Part shown: piece by piece, positions 17,051 to 26,251 of the stretch
Layout: each line of letters starts with the position of its first letter
Position numbering within the stretch: position 1 is the stretch's first letter
Origin: Demequina lignilytica
GTDB taxonomy: Bacteria; Actinomycetota; Actinomycetes; Actinomycetales; Demequinaceae
Assembly: GCF_030418305.1 (NCBI RefSeq)
Contig: NZ_JAUHPX010000004.1
Coordinates: forward strand, 62,001-126,000
DNA length: 64,000 nt
Direction of reading: 5' to 3'
Translations under genes and position numbers: made by a program
The notes under the pieces: generated by a model
Told to the model about the DNA's origin: nothing
Seen by the model: only the letters and a program-made list of their open reading frames with translations
Database searches by the model: none

Positions 17051-18310
17051 CTACGCCTCGGGGCCCTGCTGCTCCTGGGTGCCGCGCGGCTGGTCGGCGC
17101 CGCGGTGACGGCGCACGCGGATCTCGCCGGTGCGCGCGATCGCCTCGCGGGCGCGCCGGAGCGCGTCCTTGGGCTGTTCTCCGAGCACCGTGATCTCACC
17201 GGTCCCGTCCCCGGGGTCGTCGACCTCGTACTCGGAGCGCAGGGCGCGCGCGAACGCGTAGGCGAAGGAGACGATCGGCACCGCGATGACCGCGCCCACC
17301 AGGCCGAGCAGCAGGGTTCCCGTCGCGACGGTGAGCAGGATCGCCAGCGGGTGGAGCGAGGCGGCCTTGCCGAACAGCCAGGGGTACAGGATGTTCCCCT
17401 CGAGCTGCTGGACCAGGAGCACGATCCCGACCATGATCAGCGCCTTCACCGGGCCGCCGTCGACCAGTGCGACCAGCACCGCGATCGCGCCCGAGATGGT
17501 GGCGCCGAACAGGGGGATGAAGGACAGCAGGAACACGAAGATCGCGATGGGCAGCGCGAGGGGGATGCCCAGGATCCACGCGCCGAGACCGATGCCGAGC
17601 GCGTCGATGAACGCCACGAACACGCTGGTCTCCGTGTAGCGGCGCAGCGTGAGCCAGGCGGTCATGCCGGCGCGGTCGACCTTCTCGCTGCGACCGCGCG
17701 GCAGCAGCCCGACGAACCACAGCCACAGCCGGCGCCCGTCCTTCATGAAGAAGAAGAGGGCGAACAGCGCGACGATCGAGCCCGCGAAGAGGGAGCCGAG
17801 CGTGCCGGTCACGGACGCCGCCCCGCTCGCGACTCCCCACGCGTTGTCCTGCAGCGTCGACGTCGCGTTCGCGATGACCTGGTCGATCTGCTCACGTGAC
17901 ATGTGGATGGGGCCGTTGACCAGCCAGTCGAGGAACTGGTCGAAGCCCGCGAGCGCCGCGTCGCGCAGGTCGCCGAAGCCCGCGACGATCGAGCTGCCTG
18001 CCGCGACCCCGAGGCCCAGCACCACGACGACGAGCGTCAGGATCGCGAGCAGCGCGCCCCCCGTCCGCGGCACCCCCCACTTCTGGAGCCGGCTCACCAT
18101 CTGCTCGAGCGGCGCCGCGATCAGCAGCGCGATGCCCAGGGGGAGGACCACCGAGGACAAGGTGGTGAAGCCCTGGAACAGGACGAGCAGAACGATGCCG
18201 ACGACGATCAGTCGCCAGCCCCACGCCGCGGACACCCGCAGCCAGACCGGCACGTTCTCGGTGACCACGTCGGCTGGAGGGGCGTGAGACGCATCGTCCT
18301 TGTCGGGCAT
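17051..18310 (-). CDS. AI-2E family transporter (YdiK/PerM-like)
   Basis: The 419-residue membrane protein has about eight transmembrane segments with the family layout. A helical pair is at residues 30-75, followed by a long amphipathic region (about 110-150). Then come [11 protein letters not shown] near residue 195 and the conserved [21 protein letters not shown] block and [22 protein letters not shown] near residue 310. The C-terminal 70 residues are charged and cytoplasmic. The family name comes from one AI-2 exporter; most members have no proven substrate. luxS is 22 kb away, which is not a functional link by itself. Confidence 0.85.
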   Translation of the reverse strand: MPDKDDASHAPPADVVTENVPVWLRVSAAWGWRLIVVGIVLLVLFQGFTTLSSVVLPLGIALLIAAPLEQMVSRLQKWGVPRTGGALLAILTLVVVVLGLGVAAGSSIVAGFGDLRDAALAGFDQFLDWLVNGPIHMSREQIDQVIANATSTLQDNAWGVASGAASVTGTLGSLFAGSIVALFALFFFMKDGRRLWLWFVGLLPRGRSEKVDRAGMTAWLTLRRYTETSVFVAFIDALGIGLGAWILGIPLALPIAIFVFLLSFIPLFGATISGAIAVLVALVDGGPVKALIMVGIVLLVQQLEGNILYPWLFGKAASLHPLAILLTVATGTLLLGLVGAVIAVPIVSFAYAFARALRSEYEVDDPGDGTGEITVLGEQPKDALRRAREAIARTGEIRVRRHRGADQPRGTQEQQGPEA

Positions 18311-18382
18311 ACCGTCACACTAGTGCGGCGGCGCGGAACATCGGCGGACCCGGACGCGTTCGTCCTGCGGAAGGGAGCAGCG

Positions 18383-19027
18383 ATGCTTGGACTCGACAAG
18401 ATGACCCTGGTGACCCCCGACAAGGCCCTGCCCGGGCGGGACGCCGAGATGCAGATCACCGACCGCCACGTGGTGCTCGGGAGCCCGCTCAAGGGCCCGT
18501 GGCCCGAGGGCCACGAGGTGCTCTACGTGGCGATGGGCTGCTTCTGGGGCGCCGAGCGCATCTTCTGGCAGATCCCCGGCGTCCACTCGACCGCGGTCGG
18601 CTACATGGGCGGGTGGACGGCGAACCCGACCTATCAGGAGACGTGCACATCGCTGACCGGCCACACCGAGACGGTGCAGGTGGTCTACGACCCGGCGCAG
18701 GTGTCGCTGGACACCCTGCTCGCGGCGTTCTGGGAGAACCACGACCCGACCACCCCGAACCGGCAGGGCGGCGACATCGGCACCCAGTACCGCAGCGCGA
18801 TCTTCGCCACCACCGACGCGCAGCTCGAGGCCGCGAAGGCGTCGGCCGCGCGCTACCAGGAGCGGCTGAGCGCCGGCGGCTACGGCCCGATCTCGACGCA
18901 GATCGACCGGGTCGCGGACGCGGGCGACGGGCGCTTCTACTACGCCGAGGAGTACCACCAGGGCTACCTCGACAAGAACCCCGGCGGCTACTGCAACCAC
19001 GGCTTCTGCCAGGTCAGCTTCGCCTGA
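18383..19027 (+). CDS. msrA: Peptide methionine sulfoxide reductase A
   Basis: It reduces the S-epimer of methionine sulfoxide in proteins. The catalytic cysteine is in [11 protein letters not shown] near residue 54. [29 protein letters not shown] and the substrate-binding [19 protein letters not shown] follow. The C-terminal [10 protein letters not shown] carries a resolving cysteine. The 214-residue length is typical of the longer MsrA type. AAGGGAG precedes the ATG at 18383. It is monocistronic and divergent from the AI-2E gene. Confidence 0.95.
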   Translation: MLGLDKMTLVTPDKALPGRDAEMQITDRHVVLGSPLKGPWPEGHEVLYVAMGCFWGAERIFWQIPGVHSTAVGYMGGWTANPTYQETCTSLTGHTETVQVVYDPAQVSLDTLLAAFWENHDPTTPNRQGGDIGTQYRSAIFATTDAQLEAAKASAARYQERLSAGGYGPISTQIDRVADAGDGRFYYAEEYHQGYLDKNPGGYCNHGFCQVSFA

Positions 19028-19046
19028 CCCCCGACCCCGCCCCCAC

Positions 19047-19174
19047 CCCCGGACACTCGGCACGGGACAGGTCCAGGGTCGGCGGCGTGTCGGCCCGATC
19101 GGACCGGTCTCGACCGGCGTGTCCCCCGGAGATCGGTGCGGACTGTCCGGTGGGCGGGGCGGGACGATGCGGGG
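19047..19174. repeat. Palindromic repeat family A, copy 3 (degenerate)
   Basis: The outer pair CCGGACA (19049-19055) / TGTCCGG (19144-19150) and the CGGCACGG / CGGTGCGG elements match copies 1 and 2. The inner words appear here as two direct GGCGTGTC copies rather than an inverted pair. GGGACGATGCGGGG lies at the right edge (19161-19174). It sits between the converging msrA and Bax-inhibitor genes, so it looks like a rearranged copy. Confidence 0.65.
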
Positions 19175-19197
19175 AGCGACCCCGGCCCTGACAGCAC

Positions 19198-19229
19198 GAC
19201 GGCCCCCGACCTCGCGGTCGGGGGCCGTC
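19198..19229. terminator. Terminator for the Bax-inhibitor-1 homologue and msrA
   Basis: GACGGCCCCCGAC and GTCGGGGGCCGTC form a perfect 13-base-pair stem with a 6-base loop (CTCGCG) between two converging genes. Confidence 0.88.
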
Positions 19230-19242
19230 GGCGCGTCGGATG

Positions 19243-20073
19243 CTAGTCGCGACCGGAGAACAGCGCGATGAGGCGCAGGAACTCGGTGTAGAGCCAGACG
19301 AGCGTGACGATGAGGCCGAAGGCGGCCTTCCACTCGAGCTTCTTCTCGAGGCCGCGCTTCACGCCGTTGTCGATGAAGTCGAAGTCCCCGATGAGCGAGA
19401 TGCAGGCCAGCAGCACGGCGACCACGCCGATGATGGCGCCGAGCGGGAAGCTGAGACCGCCGATGCTGATCTCCACCGAGCGTGCGCCGAAGGCCCCCAT
19501 GTCCGGGTTCAGGAACATGATGCCGATGTTCACCACGCTGAACACCAGGTAGGAGATCGCGCCGATCATGAAGATCTTCTGCATCTTGGCCGTGTAGCGC
19601 ACCTTGCCGGAGCGGTACAGCCAGAGGCACACCATGAACGTGATGCCGGTGGCGAGCAGGGCCTGGACGCCCGCGCCGGGAACCTCGAAGTAGGTCTCGA
19701 TCCACGCGGTGAGCGCGCCGAGGAAGACGCCCTCGGCCGCGGCGTAGGTGCCCACGAGCCCCACGCCCGGGGTGCGCTTGAAGGCGGCGATGAGTCCGAC
19801 CACGAGCGCCAGGATGCCGGCGCCGAACGCGAGAAGCATCGCGCCGGGCTGCTCGGCCACGTAGAAGTAGGTGCCGGCGCCGAGGCCGAGGGTGACCAGG
19901 CCGAGGCCCACGCCCTTGTTGACCACGCCGCGGTACGACATGCGGTCGTCGGCGTAGCCAGGGGTCGCCGACGGCGCCTCGTACTGGCGCTGGAGGTCCT
20001 CGGCCGTGGACTGCTGCGCGAGCAGGGGGTCGGCCTTGAACTCCTTCGAGCTGCTGAACACGGGACTTGCCAC
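19243..20073 (-). CDS. Bax inhibitor-1/YccA family membrane protein
   Basis: The 276-residue protein has a soluble N-terminal tail of about 55 residues followed by seven hydrophobic segments. This is the TMBIM/YccA topology as found in actinobacteria. The conserved block GTYAAAEGVFLGALTAWIE and the C-terminal SLIGDFDFIDNGV with its aspartate pair are visible. Related proteins conduct calcium in a pH-dependent way, but the bacterial role is not settled. The start is GTG at 20073 with an excellent AAGGAGG upstream. It is monocistronic. Confidence 0.9.
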   Translation of the reverse strand: MASPVFSSSKEFKADPLLAQQSTAEDLQRQYEAPSATPGYADDRMSYRGVVNKGVGLGLVTLGLGAGTYFYVAEQPGAMLLAFGAGILALVVGLIAAFKRTPGVGLVGTYAAAEGVFLGALTAWIETYFEVPGAGVQALLATGITFMVCLWLYRSGKVRYTAKMQKIFMIGAISYLVFSVVNIGIMFLNPDMGAFGARSVEISIGGLSFPLGAIIGVVAVLLACISLIGDFDFIDNGVKRGLEKKLEWKAAFGLIVTLVWLYTEFLRLIALFSGRD

Positions 20074-20212
20074 GAATGCCTCCTTGGATTGGCGCCCTCA
20101 GTCTACCGATCCCCCCTCGGGCCCGGTCCAGACGCCTTGCCTGATCAACGCGGGAACCACCCCCTCTGCTCCAGCGCGGCACGGGCCACGGGTTGAGGCA
20201 CCGAGTCGCGCC

Positions 20213-20302
20213 GATTTGGTTCCGCTTGCTTTTGCTTGGTTTTTGTTTCTGTGGTTTCATGTGGATATTGCACCCCCGGAGGACGCAGACGAAGGAGTCG
20301 GG
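20213..20302 (+). promoter_or_regulatory. Fructose operon promoter and putative FruR operator
   Basis: This T-rich patch stands out strongly from the surrounding sequence. It contains the direct repeats GCTTGCTTTT (20224-20233) and GCTTGGTTTT (20234-20243), one helical turn apart, then TTGTTTCTGT and GGTTTCATGT. DeoR-family repressors bind such direct repeats. GATATT (20264-20269) is a possible -10, with TTGTTT (20243-20248) upstream. GAAGGAG just before the ATG is the ribosome site of fruR. Confidence 0.6.
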
Positions 20303-21064
20303 ATGTACGCGACGGAGCGACAGCAGCGCATCCTCGCCCAGGCGCGCGACGACGGCCGGGTCGAGGTGGCCGCGCTCGCCGAGGACCTCTCCGTCACCCC
20401 CGAGACCATCCGCCGCGACCTCACCGCGCTCGAGCAGCGCGGCTCCGTGCGCCGCGTGCACGGAGGCGCCATCCCCGTCGAGCGCCTGGTCGCCGAGCCG
20501 ACCCTCGCGTCGCGCTCCGCCCACCTGCCCGACGTGAAGCGCCGCATCGCCGCGCGGATCATGGACGAGCTCCCGGCGGGCGGCACCATCCTGCTCGACG
20601 CGGGATCGACCACCCACGCGCTGATCGACCTGCTCCCCGACGACGCGACCTTCACGATCCTCACGAACTCGATCCCCGCCGCTGCCGCCCTCGCCGGTCG
20701 CCCCGGACTCACGCTGTACGTGCTGGGCGGACGGGTCCGCGGTGTCACGGCGGCCGCCGTGGGCGACTGGGCCTCGGCCGCCCTCAAGGGCGTCGTGGTC
20801 GACGTCGCCGTGATCGGCACGAACGGGATCTCCGCCGCCCGAGGCCTCACGACGCCCGACCAGGCCGAGGCCGAGATCAAGCGCGCGATGGTGACCTCCG
20901 CCCGCCGGGTCATCGTCGCCACGGACTCCACCAAGGCGGGCGACGACCATCTCCACCGCTTCGCAAGCCTCGCCGAAGTCGATCTGGTGGTGACCGATGC
21001 CGACCTCTCCGAGGACGTGCTGGACGAGCTGCGCGAGGCCGGACCTGAGGTGGTGACCGCATGA
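20303..21064 (+). CDS. fruR: DeoR-family transcriptional repressor of fructose use
   Basis: This 253-residue DeoR-type regulator opens MYATERQQRILAQARDDGRV, then the helix-turn-helix VAALAEDLSVTPETIRRDLTALE with the recognition helix near residues 35-50, and RRVHGGAIP. The C-terminal sugar-phosphate-sensing domain has ILLDAGSTT, ILTNSIPAA, LGGRVRG and the VATDSTKAG motif. Likely inducer: fructose-1-phosphate made by the PTS. It overlaps fruK by ATGA and is the first gene of the operon it probably controls; a T-rich direct-repeat operator precedes it. Confidence 0.92.
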   Translation: MYATERQQRILAQARDDGRVEVAALAEDLSVTPETIRRDLTALEQRGSVRRVHGGAIPVERLVAEPTLASRSAHLPDVKRRIAARIMDELPAGGTILLDAGSTTHALIDLLPDDATFTILTNSIPAAAALAGRPGLTLYVLGGRVRGVTAAAVGDWASAALKGVVVDVAVIGTNGISAARGLTTPDQAEAEIKRAMVTSARRVIVATDSTKAGDDHLHRFASLAEVDLVVTDADLSEDVLDELREAGPEVVTA

Positions 21065-22011
21065 TCGTGACCCTGACCCCGAATCCCAGCGTGGACCGGG
21101 CGGTGACGCTGGACGCGCTGGTGCGCGGCGAGGTGCTCCGCGCGAGCGACGTGCGCGTCGACGCGGGAGGCAAGGGCGTCAACGTCGCCCGCGCGATCAC
21201 CGCACAGGGCGGCGATGCCATCGCGGTGCTCCCTGTCGGCGGCCCGGAGGGGCACCTGCTCGAGGAGCTGCTCGACGCCGCGGACGTGCCGCGCCGCTCC
21301 GTCGCGATCACCGGATCCGCGCGCATGAACATCTCCGTGCTCGAGCCCGACGGCACCACGACCAAGCTCAACGAGCCCGGCCCCGAGCTCGCCGAGGCCG
21401 AGGTCGAGGCGATGCTGGACGCGACGCTCGAGGCCGCCGCGGGCGCCGCCTGGGTGGTCGGCTGCGGCTCGCTCCCGCCGGGCGCGCCGGTCGATCTCTA
21501 CGGCCAGCTGGTCGCACGAGTGCACGCCGGCGGCGGGAAGGTGGCGATCGACAGCTCCGGGCCCGCGCTCGCCGCCGCCGTCGCGGCCACCCCCGACCTC
21601 ATCAAGCCCAACCACGAGGAGCTCGAGGAGCTCGTGGGCCGCGCGCTTCCGACGCTCGGCGACGTCCAGGACGCCGCCCGCGACCTGGTCGCCCAGGGCA
21701 TCGGCATCGTCTGCGTGAGCCTCGGACGCCACGGCGCCCTGCTGGTCACCGCGGACGAGCTGCTCCACTCCTGGGCCACCATCACCACGCCGCTGTCCAC
21801 CGTCGGCGCCGGCGACTGCATGCTCGCCGGGATGCTCCACGGGCTCACCCGTGGCCTCGACCACGACGATGCGCTCGCTGAGGGCGTCGCCTGGGGCGCT
21901 GCCGCCGTCACCCTTCCCGGCAGCCGCGTCCCTCACCCTGAGGATCTTCACGGGATCCCGGTGGACCTCACCCACTCCCCCGACGCCGGCACGACGCTGG
22001 CAGAGAACTGA
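21061..22011 (+). CDS. fruK: 1-Phosphofructokinase
   Basis: It phosphorylates fructose-1-phosphate to fructose-1,6-bisphosphate. This PfkB-family protein has 316 residues: TLTPNPSVDRAVTLD at the start, the DAGGKGVNVARAI substrate loop near residue 38, LIKPNHEELEEL near residue 180, and the C-terminal STVGAGDCMLAGMLHG with the catalytic aspartate in GAGD. The start overlaps the fruR stop. The fruA ribosome site follows its stop by a few bases, so all three are one transcript. Confidence 0.95.
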   Translation: MIVTLTPNPSVDRAVTLDALVRGEVLRASDVRVDAGGKGVNVARAITAQGGDAIAVLPVGGPEGHLLEELLDAADVPRRSVAITGSARMNISVLEPDGTTTKLNEPGPELAEAEVEAMLDATLEAAAGAAWVVGCGSLPPGAPVDLYGQLVARVHAGGGKVAIDSSGPALAAAVAATPDLIKPNHEELEELVGRALPTLGDVQDAARDLVAQGIGIVCVSLGRHGALLVTADELLHSWATITTPLSTVGAGDCMLAGMLHGLTRGLDHDDALAEGVAWGAAAVTLPGSRVPHPEDLHGIPVDLTHSPDAGTTLAEN

Positions 22012-22027
22012 CAGGAGAGGAACTCCC

Positions 22028-24118
22028 ATGTCACTCATCAACGAGCAGCAGGTGATCCTCGGTCTCACGGCCGACGACCGCCACGCCGCGACGCGCGCGC
22101 TCGCCGAGACGCTGGTCGCCTCGGGACGGTGCACCGACCTGGACCAGTTCGTCGCGGACGTCCGCAAGCGCGAGGAGACCATGGCGACCGGCCTGCCCGG
22201 TGGCATCGCGATCCCCCACGCCCGCTCCGCCGCGATCACCGAGCCCACGCTGGCGTTCGGGCGGCCCGCGGAGGGGATCGACTGGGCCGCGAAGGACGGT
22301 CCGGCCACGGTGATCTTCCTGATCGCGGCCCCCGAGGGCGCGTCCGAGGCGCACATGCAGGTGCTGCCCAAGCTCGCCAAGGCGCTCATGAAGAAGGAGT
22401 TCAAGGCCGCGCTCGCCGAGGCCACCTCCGAGGACGAGGTCGTCGCGATCGTCGAGGCCGAGGTCGGCGAGGCGCCCGTCGCGACGCCCGCCCCCACCCC
22501 GACGCCCGCGCCGGCCGCCGCTGCCGCGGCGACGGAGCCGGCCGAGGCTCCCGCCGCATCGTCCGGCCTCACGCTGGTCGGGGTGACCTCCTGCCCCACC
22601 GGCATCGCGCACACCTACATGGCGGCCGAGGCGCTCGAGCGGGCCGCCAAGGAGGCGGGTCACACGATGGTGGTCGAGACGCAGGGCTCGGCGGGCGCGA
22701 CCCCGCTCAGCGCAGCGCAGATCGCCGAGGCCGACGCCGTGATCTTCGCCCACGACGTCGAGGTGAGGAACGCCGACCGCTTCGCCGGCAAGCCGATCAT
22801 CGACGTGGGCGTGAAGAAGGCGATCTCCGACGGTCCGCTGCTCATCAGCCAGGCGGTGGACAAGGCCGCCGAGTGGAAGGCCGACCCGTCGAAGGCCGCC
22901 GCCGCTCCCGCTGCCACCGGCAGCCTCGCCACCAAGGTGGACGAGAAGGCCGGCATCGGCACCCGCATCCGCCAGTGGCTGATGACCGGTGTGAGCTACA
23001 TGATCCCGTTCGTCGCCGCGGGCGGAATCCTGATCGCGTTGTCGTTCCTGGTCGCCAACCAGGTGATCGAGGAGAACGCGCAGCAGGAGATCGTCAGCTA
23101 CTACGTCGGGTTCGTCGACCCTGCCGTGTCCTCGGCCGCCGACTACACGCCGGACCCGTACAACCTCGCCGCGAGCTTCGACGCCACGTCGATGGTCTAC
23201 TGGGCGGCGCTCATGTTCGTCATCGGCGGCGCGGCGTTCGGCTTCCTGGTGCCCATCCTCTCCGGGTTCATCGCGTTCGCGATCGCGGACCGTCCCGGAC
23301 TGGTGCCCGGCATCGTCGGCGGCTTCATCGCGAACACGATGGGCGCCGGATTCCTCGGCGGCATCGTCACCGGTGTGCTCGGCGGCTTCGCCGCGAAGTG
23401 GATCTCGTCGTGGAAGGTCCACAAGGGCGTCCGCGGAGTCATGCCCGTCGTGGTGACCCCGCTCCTCTCTCTCCTGATCACCGCCGGGCTCTTCATCACC
23501 CTGCTCGGCAAGCCGATCGTCGCCGCGGCGACCGGTCTCACCGAGTGGCTCAACGGCATCCCCCCGGAGCAGGCCCTGATCCTCGGCGCCATCCTCGGCG
23601 CGATGATGGGCTTCGACCTCGGCGGCCCGGTCAACAAGGTCGCGTACTTCTTCGCGACCGCAGGCCTCGCCAGCGCCGGCGCGGTGTCCGGCTCGACGGA
23701 GCTGAAGGTCATGGCGGCGGTCATGGCGGCCGGCATGGTCGCCCCGCTCGCGATGGCGCTCGCCACCGTGGTGCGCCCCAAGCTCTTCTCGGAGCCGGAG
23801 CGGGAGAACGGCAAGGCCGCGTGGCTGCTGGGAGCCTCGTTCATCTCGGAGGGAGCGATCCCGTTCGCCGCCGCCGACCCGTGGCGCGTGATCCTGTCCT
23901 CGGTGATCGGCTCGTCGGTGACCGGAGCGCTCGCGCTCGCGTGGGGCACCGAGTCGCCCGCCCCGCACGGCGGCGTCTGGGTCGCCGCGCTCATCACCCA
24001 CTGGTGGCTCTGGATCGCCGCGATCGTCATCGGCGTGGTCGTCATGACGTCGATCGTGCTGATCCTCAAGTCCCGCGACCCCAAGCTCGCGACCGTCGAC
24101 GCGGCCGCGACCGTCTGA
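22028..24118 (+). CDS. fruA: Fructose-specific PTS permease, EIIABC fusion
   Basis: This 696-residue protein has three PTS domains in order. EIIA (about 1-150) carries the phospho-histidine in IAIPHARS. A Pro/Ala linker follows. EIIB (about 180-280) has the phospho-cysteine in VTSCPTGIAHTYMAAEAL. EIIC (about 315-690) is the membrane channel, with GVSYMIPFVAAGGILIAL and the FDLGGPVNKVAYFF signature. It takes up fructose and delivers fructose-1-phosphate to fruK. An AGGAGAGGAA ribosome site precedes the ATG. The phosphate donor HPr is encoded next. Confidence 0.96.
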   Translation: MSLINEQQVILGLTADDRHAATRALAETLVASGRCTDLDQFVADVRKREETMATGLPGGIAIPHARSAAITEPTLAFGRPAEGIDWAAKDGPATVIFLIAAPEGASEAHMQVLPKLAKALMKKEFKAALAEATSEDEVVAIVEAEVGEAPVATPAPTPTPAPAAAAAATEPAEAPAASSGLTLVGVTSCPTGIAHTYMAAEALERAAKEAGHTMVVETQGSAGATPLSAAQIAEADAVIFAHDVEVRNADRFAGKPIIDVGVKKAISDGPLLISQAVDKAAEWKADPSKAAAAPAATGSLATKVDEKAGIGTRIRQWLMTGVSYMIPFVAAGGILIALSFLVANQVIEENAQQEIVSYYVGFVDPAVSSAADYTPDPYNLAASFDATSMVYWAALMFVIGGAAFGFLVPILSGFIAFAIADRPGLVPGIVGGFIANTMGAGFLGGIVTGVLGGFAAKWISSWKVHKGVRGVMPVVVTPLLSLLITAGLFITLLGKPIVAAATGLTEWLNGIPPEQALILGAILGAMMGFDLGGPVNKVAYFFATAGLASAGAVSGSTELKVMAAVMAAGMVAPLAMALATVVRPKLFSEPERENGKAAWLLGASFISEGAIPFAAADPWRVILSSVIGSSVTGALALAWGTESPAPHGGVWVAALITHWWLWIAAIVIGVVVMTSIVLILKSRDPKLATVDAAATV

Positions 24119-24146
24119 CAACCCCCAAGAAAGAAGGAGATCCCTC

Positions 24147-24419
24147 ATGGCACAGCGCACCGTTGCGATCGGCTCGTCCGTCGGCCTCCACGCCCGTCCC
24201 GCCGCCCTCTTCGTCGAGGCCGCGCAGGAGACCGGTCTGGACGTCGAGATCGGCCGACCCGGCCAGGACGCCGTCGACGCCACCAGCATCCTCGGCGTGA
24301 TGGCGCTCGGCGCCAAGCACGGCGAGGAGGTCGTGCTCACCGCCGACGGCGACGGCGCGGACGCCGCGCTCGACTCGCTCGTCGCGCTCCTCGAGCGCGA
24401 CCTGGACGCGGAGGGCTGA
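24147..24419 (+). CDS. ptsH: Phosphocarrier protein HPr
   Basis: It relays phosphate from enzyme I to the fructose EIIA. The active histidine is in SSVGLHARPAALF (His16). The region equivalent to the regulatory serine is DATSILGVMALGAK. At 90 residues it has normal HPr length with a short acidic tail. AAGAAGGAG precedes the ATG. Clustering of general PTS genes with the fructose permease suggests that fructose is the main, perhaps only, PTS sugar here; this is inference. Confidence 0.96.
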   Translation: MAQRTVAIGSSVGLHARPAALFVEAAQETGLDVEIGRPGQDAVDATSILGVMALGAKHGEEVVLTADGDGADAALDSLVALLERDLDAEG

Positions 24420-24420
24420 C

Positions 24421-26100
24421 ATGTCCGGCGAGACGTTCACCGGCGTGGGAGTGAGCCCGGGGACGGCTGCGGGTCCGGTGGTGCAGGTCGCGCCTCCGGT
24501 CCGGCCGCCGGCGGACGAACCCACCCCGGTCGACGCCGCCGCGGCCACCGACCTGGTGCTCGAGGCCTTCGCCTCGGTCGCGAAGGACCTCGACGCCCGG
24601 GCCGAGGCCGCCGACGAGCACGCCGCCCCCATCCTCAAGGCGACCGCCCTGATCGCCCGCGACAAGGGCCTCGCGAAGGCCGCGGGCCGCCAGGTGGGCA
24701 AGGGCAAGGGTCCGGCGACCGCCATCGCCGCGGCCGTCGACGAGTACGCCGCGCAGTTCGAGGCGCTCGGCGGCTACTTCGCGGAGCGGGTCACCGACCT
24801 CCGCGACGTGGGCCACCGCGCCGTCGCGGCCGTGCTCGGCGTCCCCGCTCCCGGGGTGCCGTCCCTCACCGGCCCGTCCGTGATCGTCGCGGAGGACCTC
24901 GCTCCCGCGGAGACCGCGGCGCTCGACCGCGCCAAGGTGGTGGCCATCATCACCGCGGCCGGCGGCCGCACCTCGCACACCGCGATCCTGGCAGCCCAGA
25001 TGGGCATCCCGGCCGTGGTCCAGCTGCACGGCGCCACGTCGATCGCCGAGGGCACCACGGTCGCCGTCGACGGCGACTCCGGCGAGGTCACCCTCGAGCC
25101 CGACATGGAGCTCATCGAGGCGCAGCGGGCGCGCCGCGAGGCGCTCGCCGCCGCGCTCGCGGAGGTGACCGGCAACGGCCTCACCAGGGACGGGCACCCG
25201 GTCAACCTGCTCGCCAACATCGGCGGGGTGGACGATGCGGTGGCCGCCGGCGCCACGGACGTCGAGGGCGTCGGGCTGTTCCGCACCGAGTTCGTGTACC
25301 TGTCCGCGCAGACCATGCCGACCGTCGAGGAGCAGGCCGAGGTCTACCGCAAGGTGTTCGAGCAGTTCCCGGGCCGGCGCGTGGTGGTCCGCACCCTCGA
25401 CGCTGGCGCCGACAAGCCGCTGGCGTTCGCGAACCTGGGCGACGAGGAGAACCCGGCGCTCGGTCGTCGCGGCCTGCGCCTGTGCGAGGCGAAGCCGGAG
25501 CTGCTCGACTCGCAGCTCGAGGCGCTCGCCGTCGCCGCCAAGGAGACCGGCGCCGACGTCCGCGTGATGGCGCCGATGGTCGCCACGGCCGACGAGGCCG
25601 CGTGGTTCGCCGAGCGGGTCTACGCCCACGGCCTGCCGAAGGCGGGCGTGATGGTCGAGGTCCCGGCCGTCGCGCTGCGATCGAAGCACGTGCTCGCGGA
25701 GGTCGACTTCGCGTCGATCGGCACGAACGACCTGGCGCAGTACACGATGGCGGCCGACCGCATGGAGGGCGAGCTCTCGCATCTGCTCGACCCGTGGCAG
25801 CCGGCCGTGCTCGACGTGGTGGCCGCCGCCTGCGACGGCGCGGACCACAACGGCAAGCCGATCGGCGTGTGCGGCGAGTCCGCGGGCGACCCGTACCTGG
25901 CGCTGGTGCTCGCCGGGCTGGGCGTGCGCAGCCTCTCGATGGCGCCGTCGAAGGTGCCGGCGGTGCGGCTCGCGCTGTCCAAGCACACCATCCAGCAGTG
26001 CCGCCAGCTCGCGCACCTGGCGCTCGAGGCGCGAGGCGCCCACGAGGCTCGCGAGGCCGTCCGGGCCGCGGCGAACGAGGAGCTCACCGCCATCCTGTGA
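24421..26100 (+). CDS. ptsI: PTS enzyme I (phosphoenolpyruvate-protein phosphotransferase)
   Basis: It autophosphorylates from PEP and phosphorylates HPr. The 559-residue protein shows the GVGVSPGTAAGPV opening, the phospho-histidine in GGRTSHTAILAAQMGIPAVV near residue 185, and the barrel with GLFRTEFVYL. VVVRTLDAGADKPL, SIGTNDLAQYTMAADR and the catalytic cysteine in GVCGESAGDP near residue 485 complete it. It starts one base after the ptsH stop and ends the operon; a strong terminator follows at 26156. Confidence 0.96.
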   Translation: MSGETFTGVGVSPGTAAGPVVQVAPPVRPPADEPTPVDAAAATDLVLEAFASVAKDLDARAEAADEHAAPILKATALIARDKGLAKAAGRQVGKGKGPATAIAAAVDEYAAQFEALGGYFAERVTDLRDVGHRAVAAVLGVPAPGVPSLTGPSVIVAEDLAPAETAALDRAKVVAIITAAGGRTSHTAILAAQMGIPAVVQLHGATSIAEGTTVAVDGDSGEVTLEPDMELIEAQRARREALAAALAEVTGNGLTRDGHPVNLLANIGGVDDAVAAGATDVEGVGLFRTEFVYLSAQTMPTVEEQAEVYRKVFEQFPGRRVVVRTLDAGADKPLAFANLGDEENPALGRRGLRLCEAKPELLDSQLEALAVAAKETGADVRVMAPMVATADEAAWFAERVYAHGLPKAGVMVEVPAVALRSKHVLAEVDFASIGTNDLAQYTMAADRMEGELSHLLDPWQPAVLDVVAAACDGADHNGKPIGVCGESAGDPYLALVLAGLGVRSLSMAPSKVPAVRLALSKHTIQQCRQLAHLALEARGAHEAREAVRAAANEELTAIL

Positions 26101-26155
26101 GCCTCTGACCTTCGCCCGACCCCCCACCTCGGGGTTCTCTCTCCCTCCCCGAGCC

Positions 26156-26197
26156 GACGGCCGGGGCACCCGCTGACGAGCGGGCGCCCCGGCCGTC
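26156..26197 (+). terminator. Terminator of the fructose PTS operon
   Basis: GACGGCCGGGG (26156-26166) pairs perfectly with CCCCGGCCGTC (26187-26197), with a CCCGCT/AGCGGG inner stem. CTGTCGTCC follows. Confidence 0.85.
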
Positions 26198-26251
26198 CTG
26201 TCGTCCCCCGTAGACTTGCCTCCTTCCCCAGCGACGAGCCCAAGGAGACGT

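Noticed and set aside
17051-18310. The AI-2E permease as the AI-2 exporter partner of luxS
   Set aside because: The family name rests on one characterised member, and the genes are 22 kb apart with no shared regulation visible.
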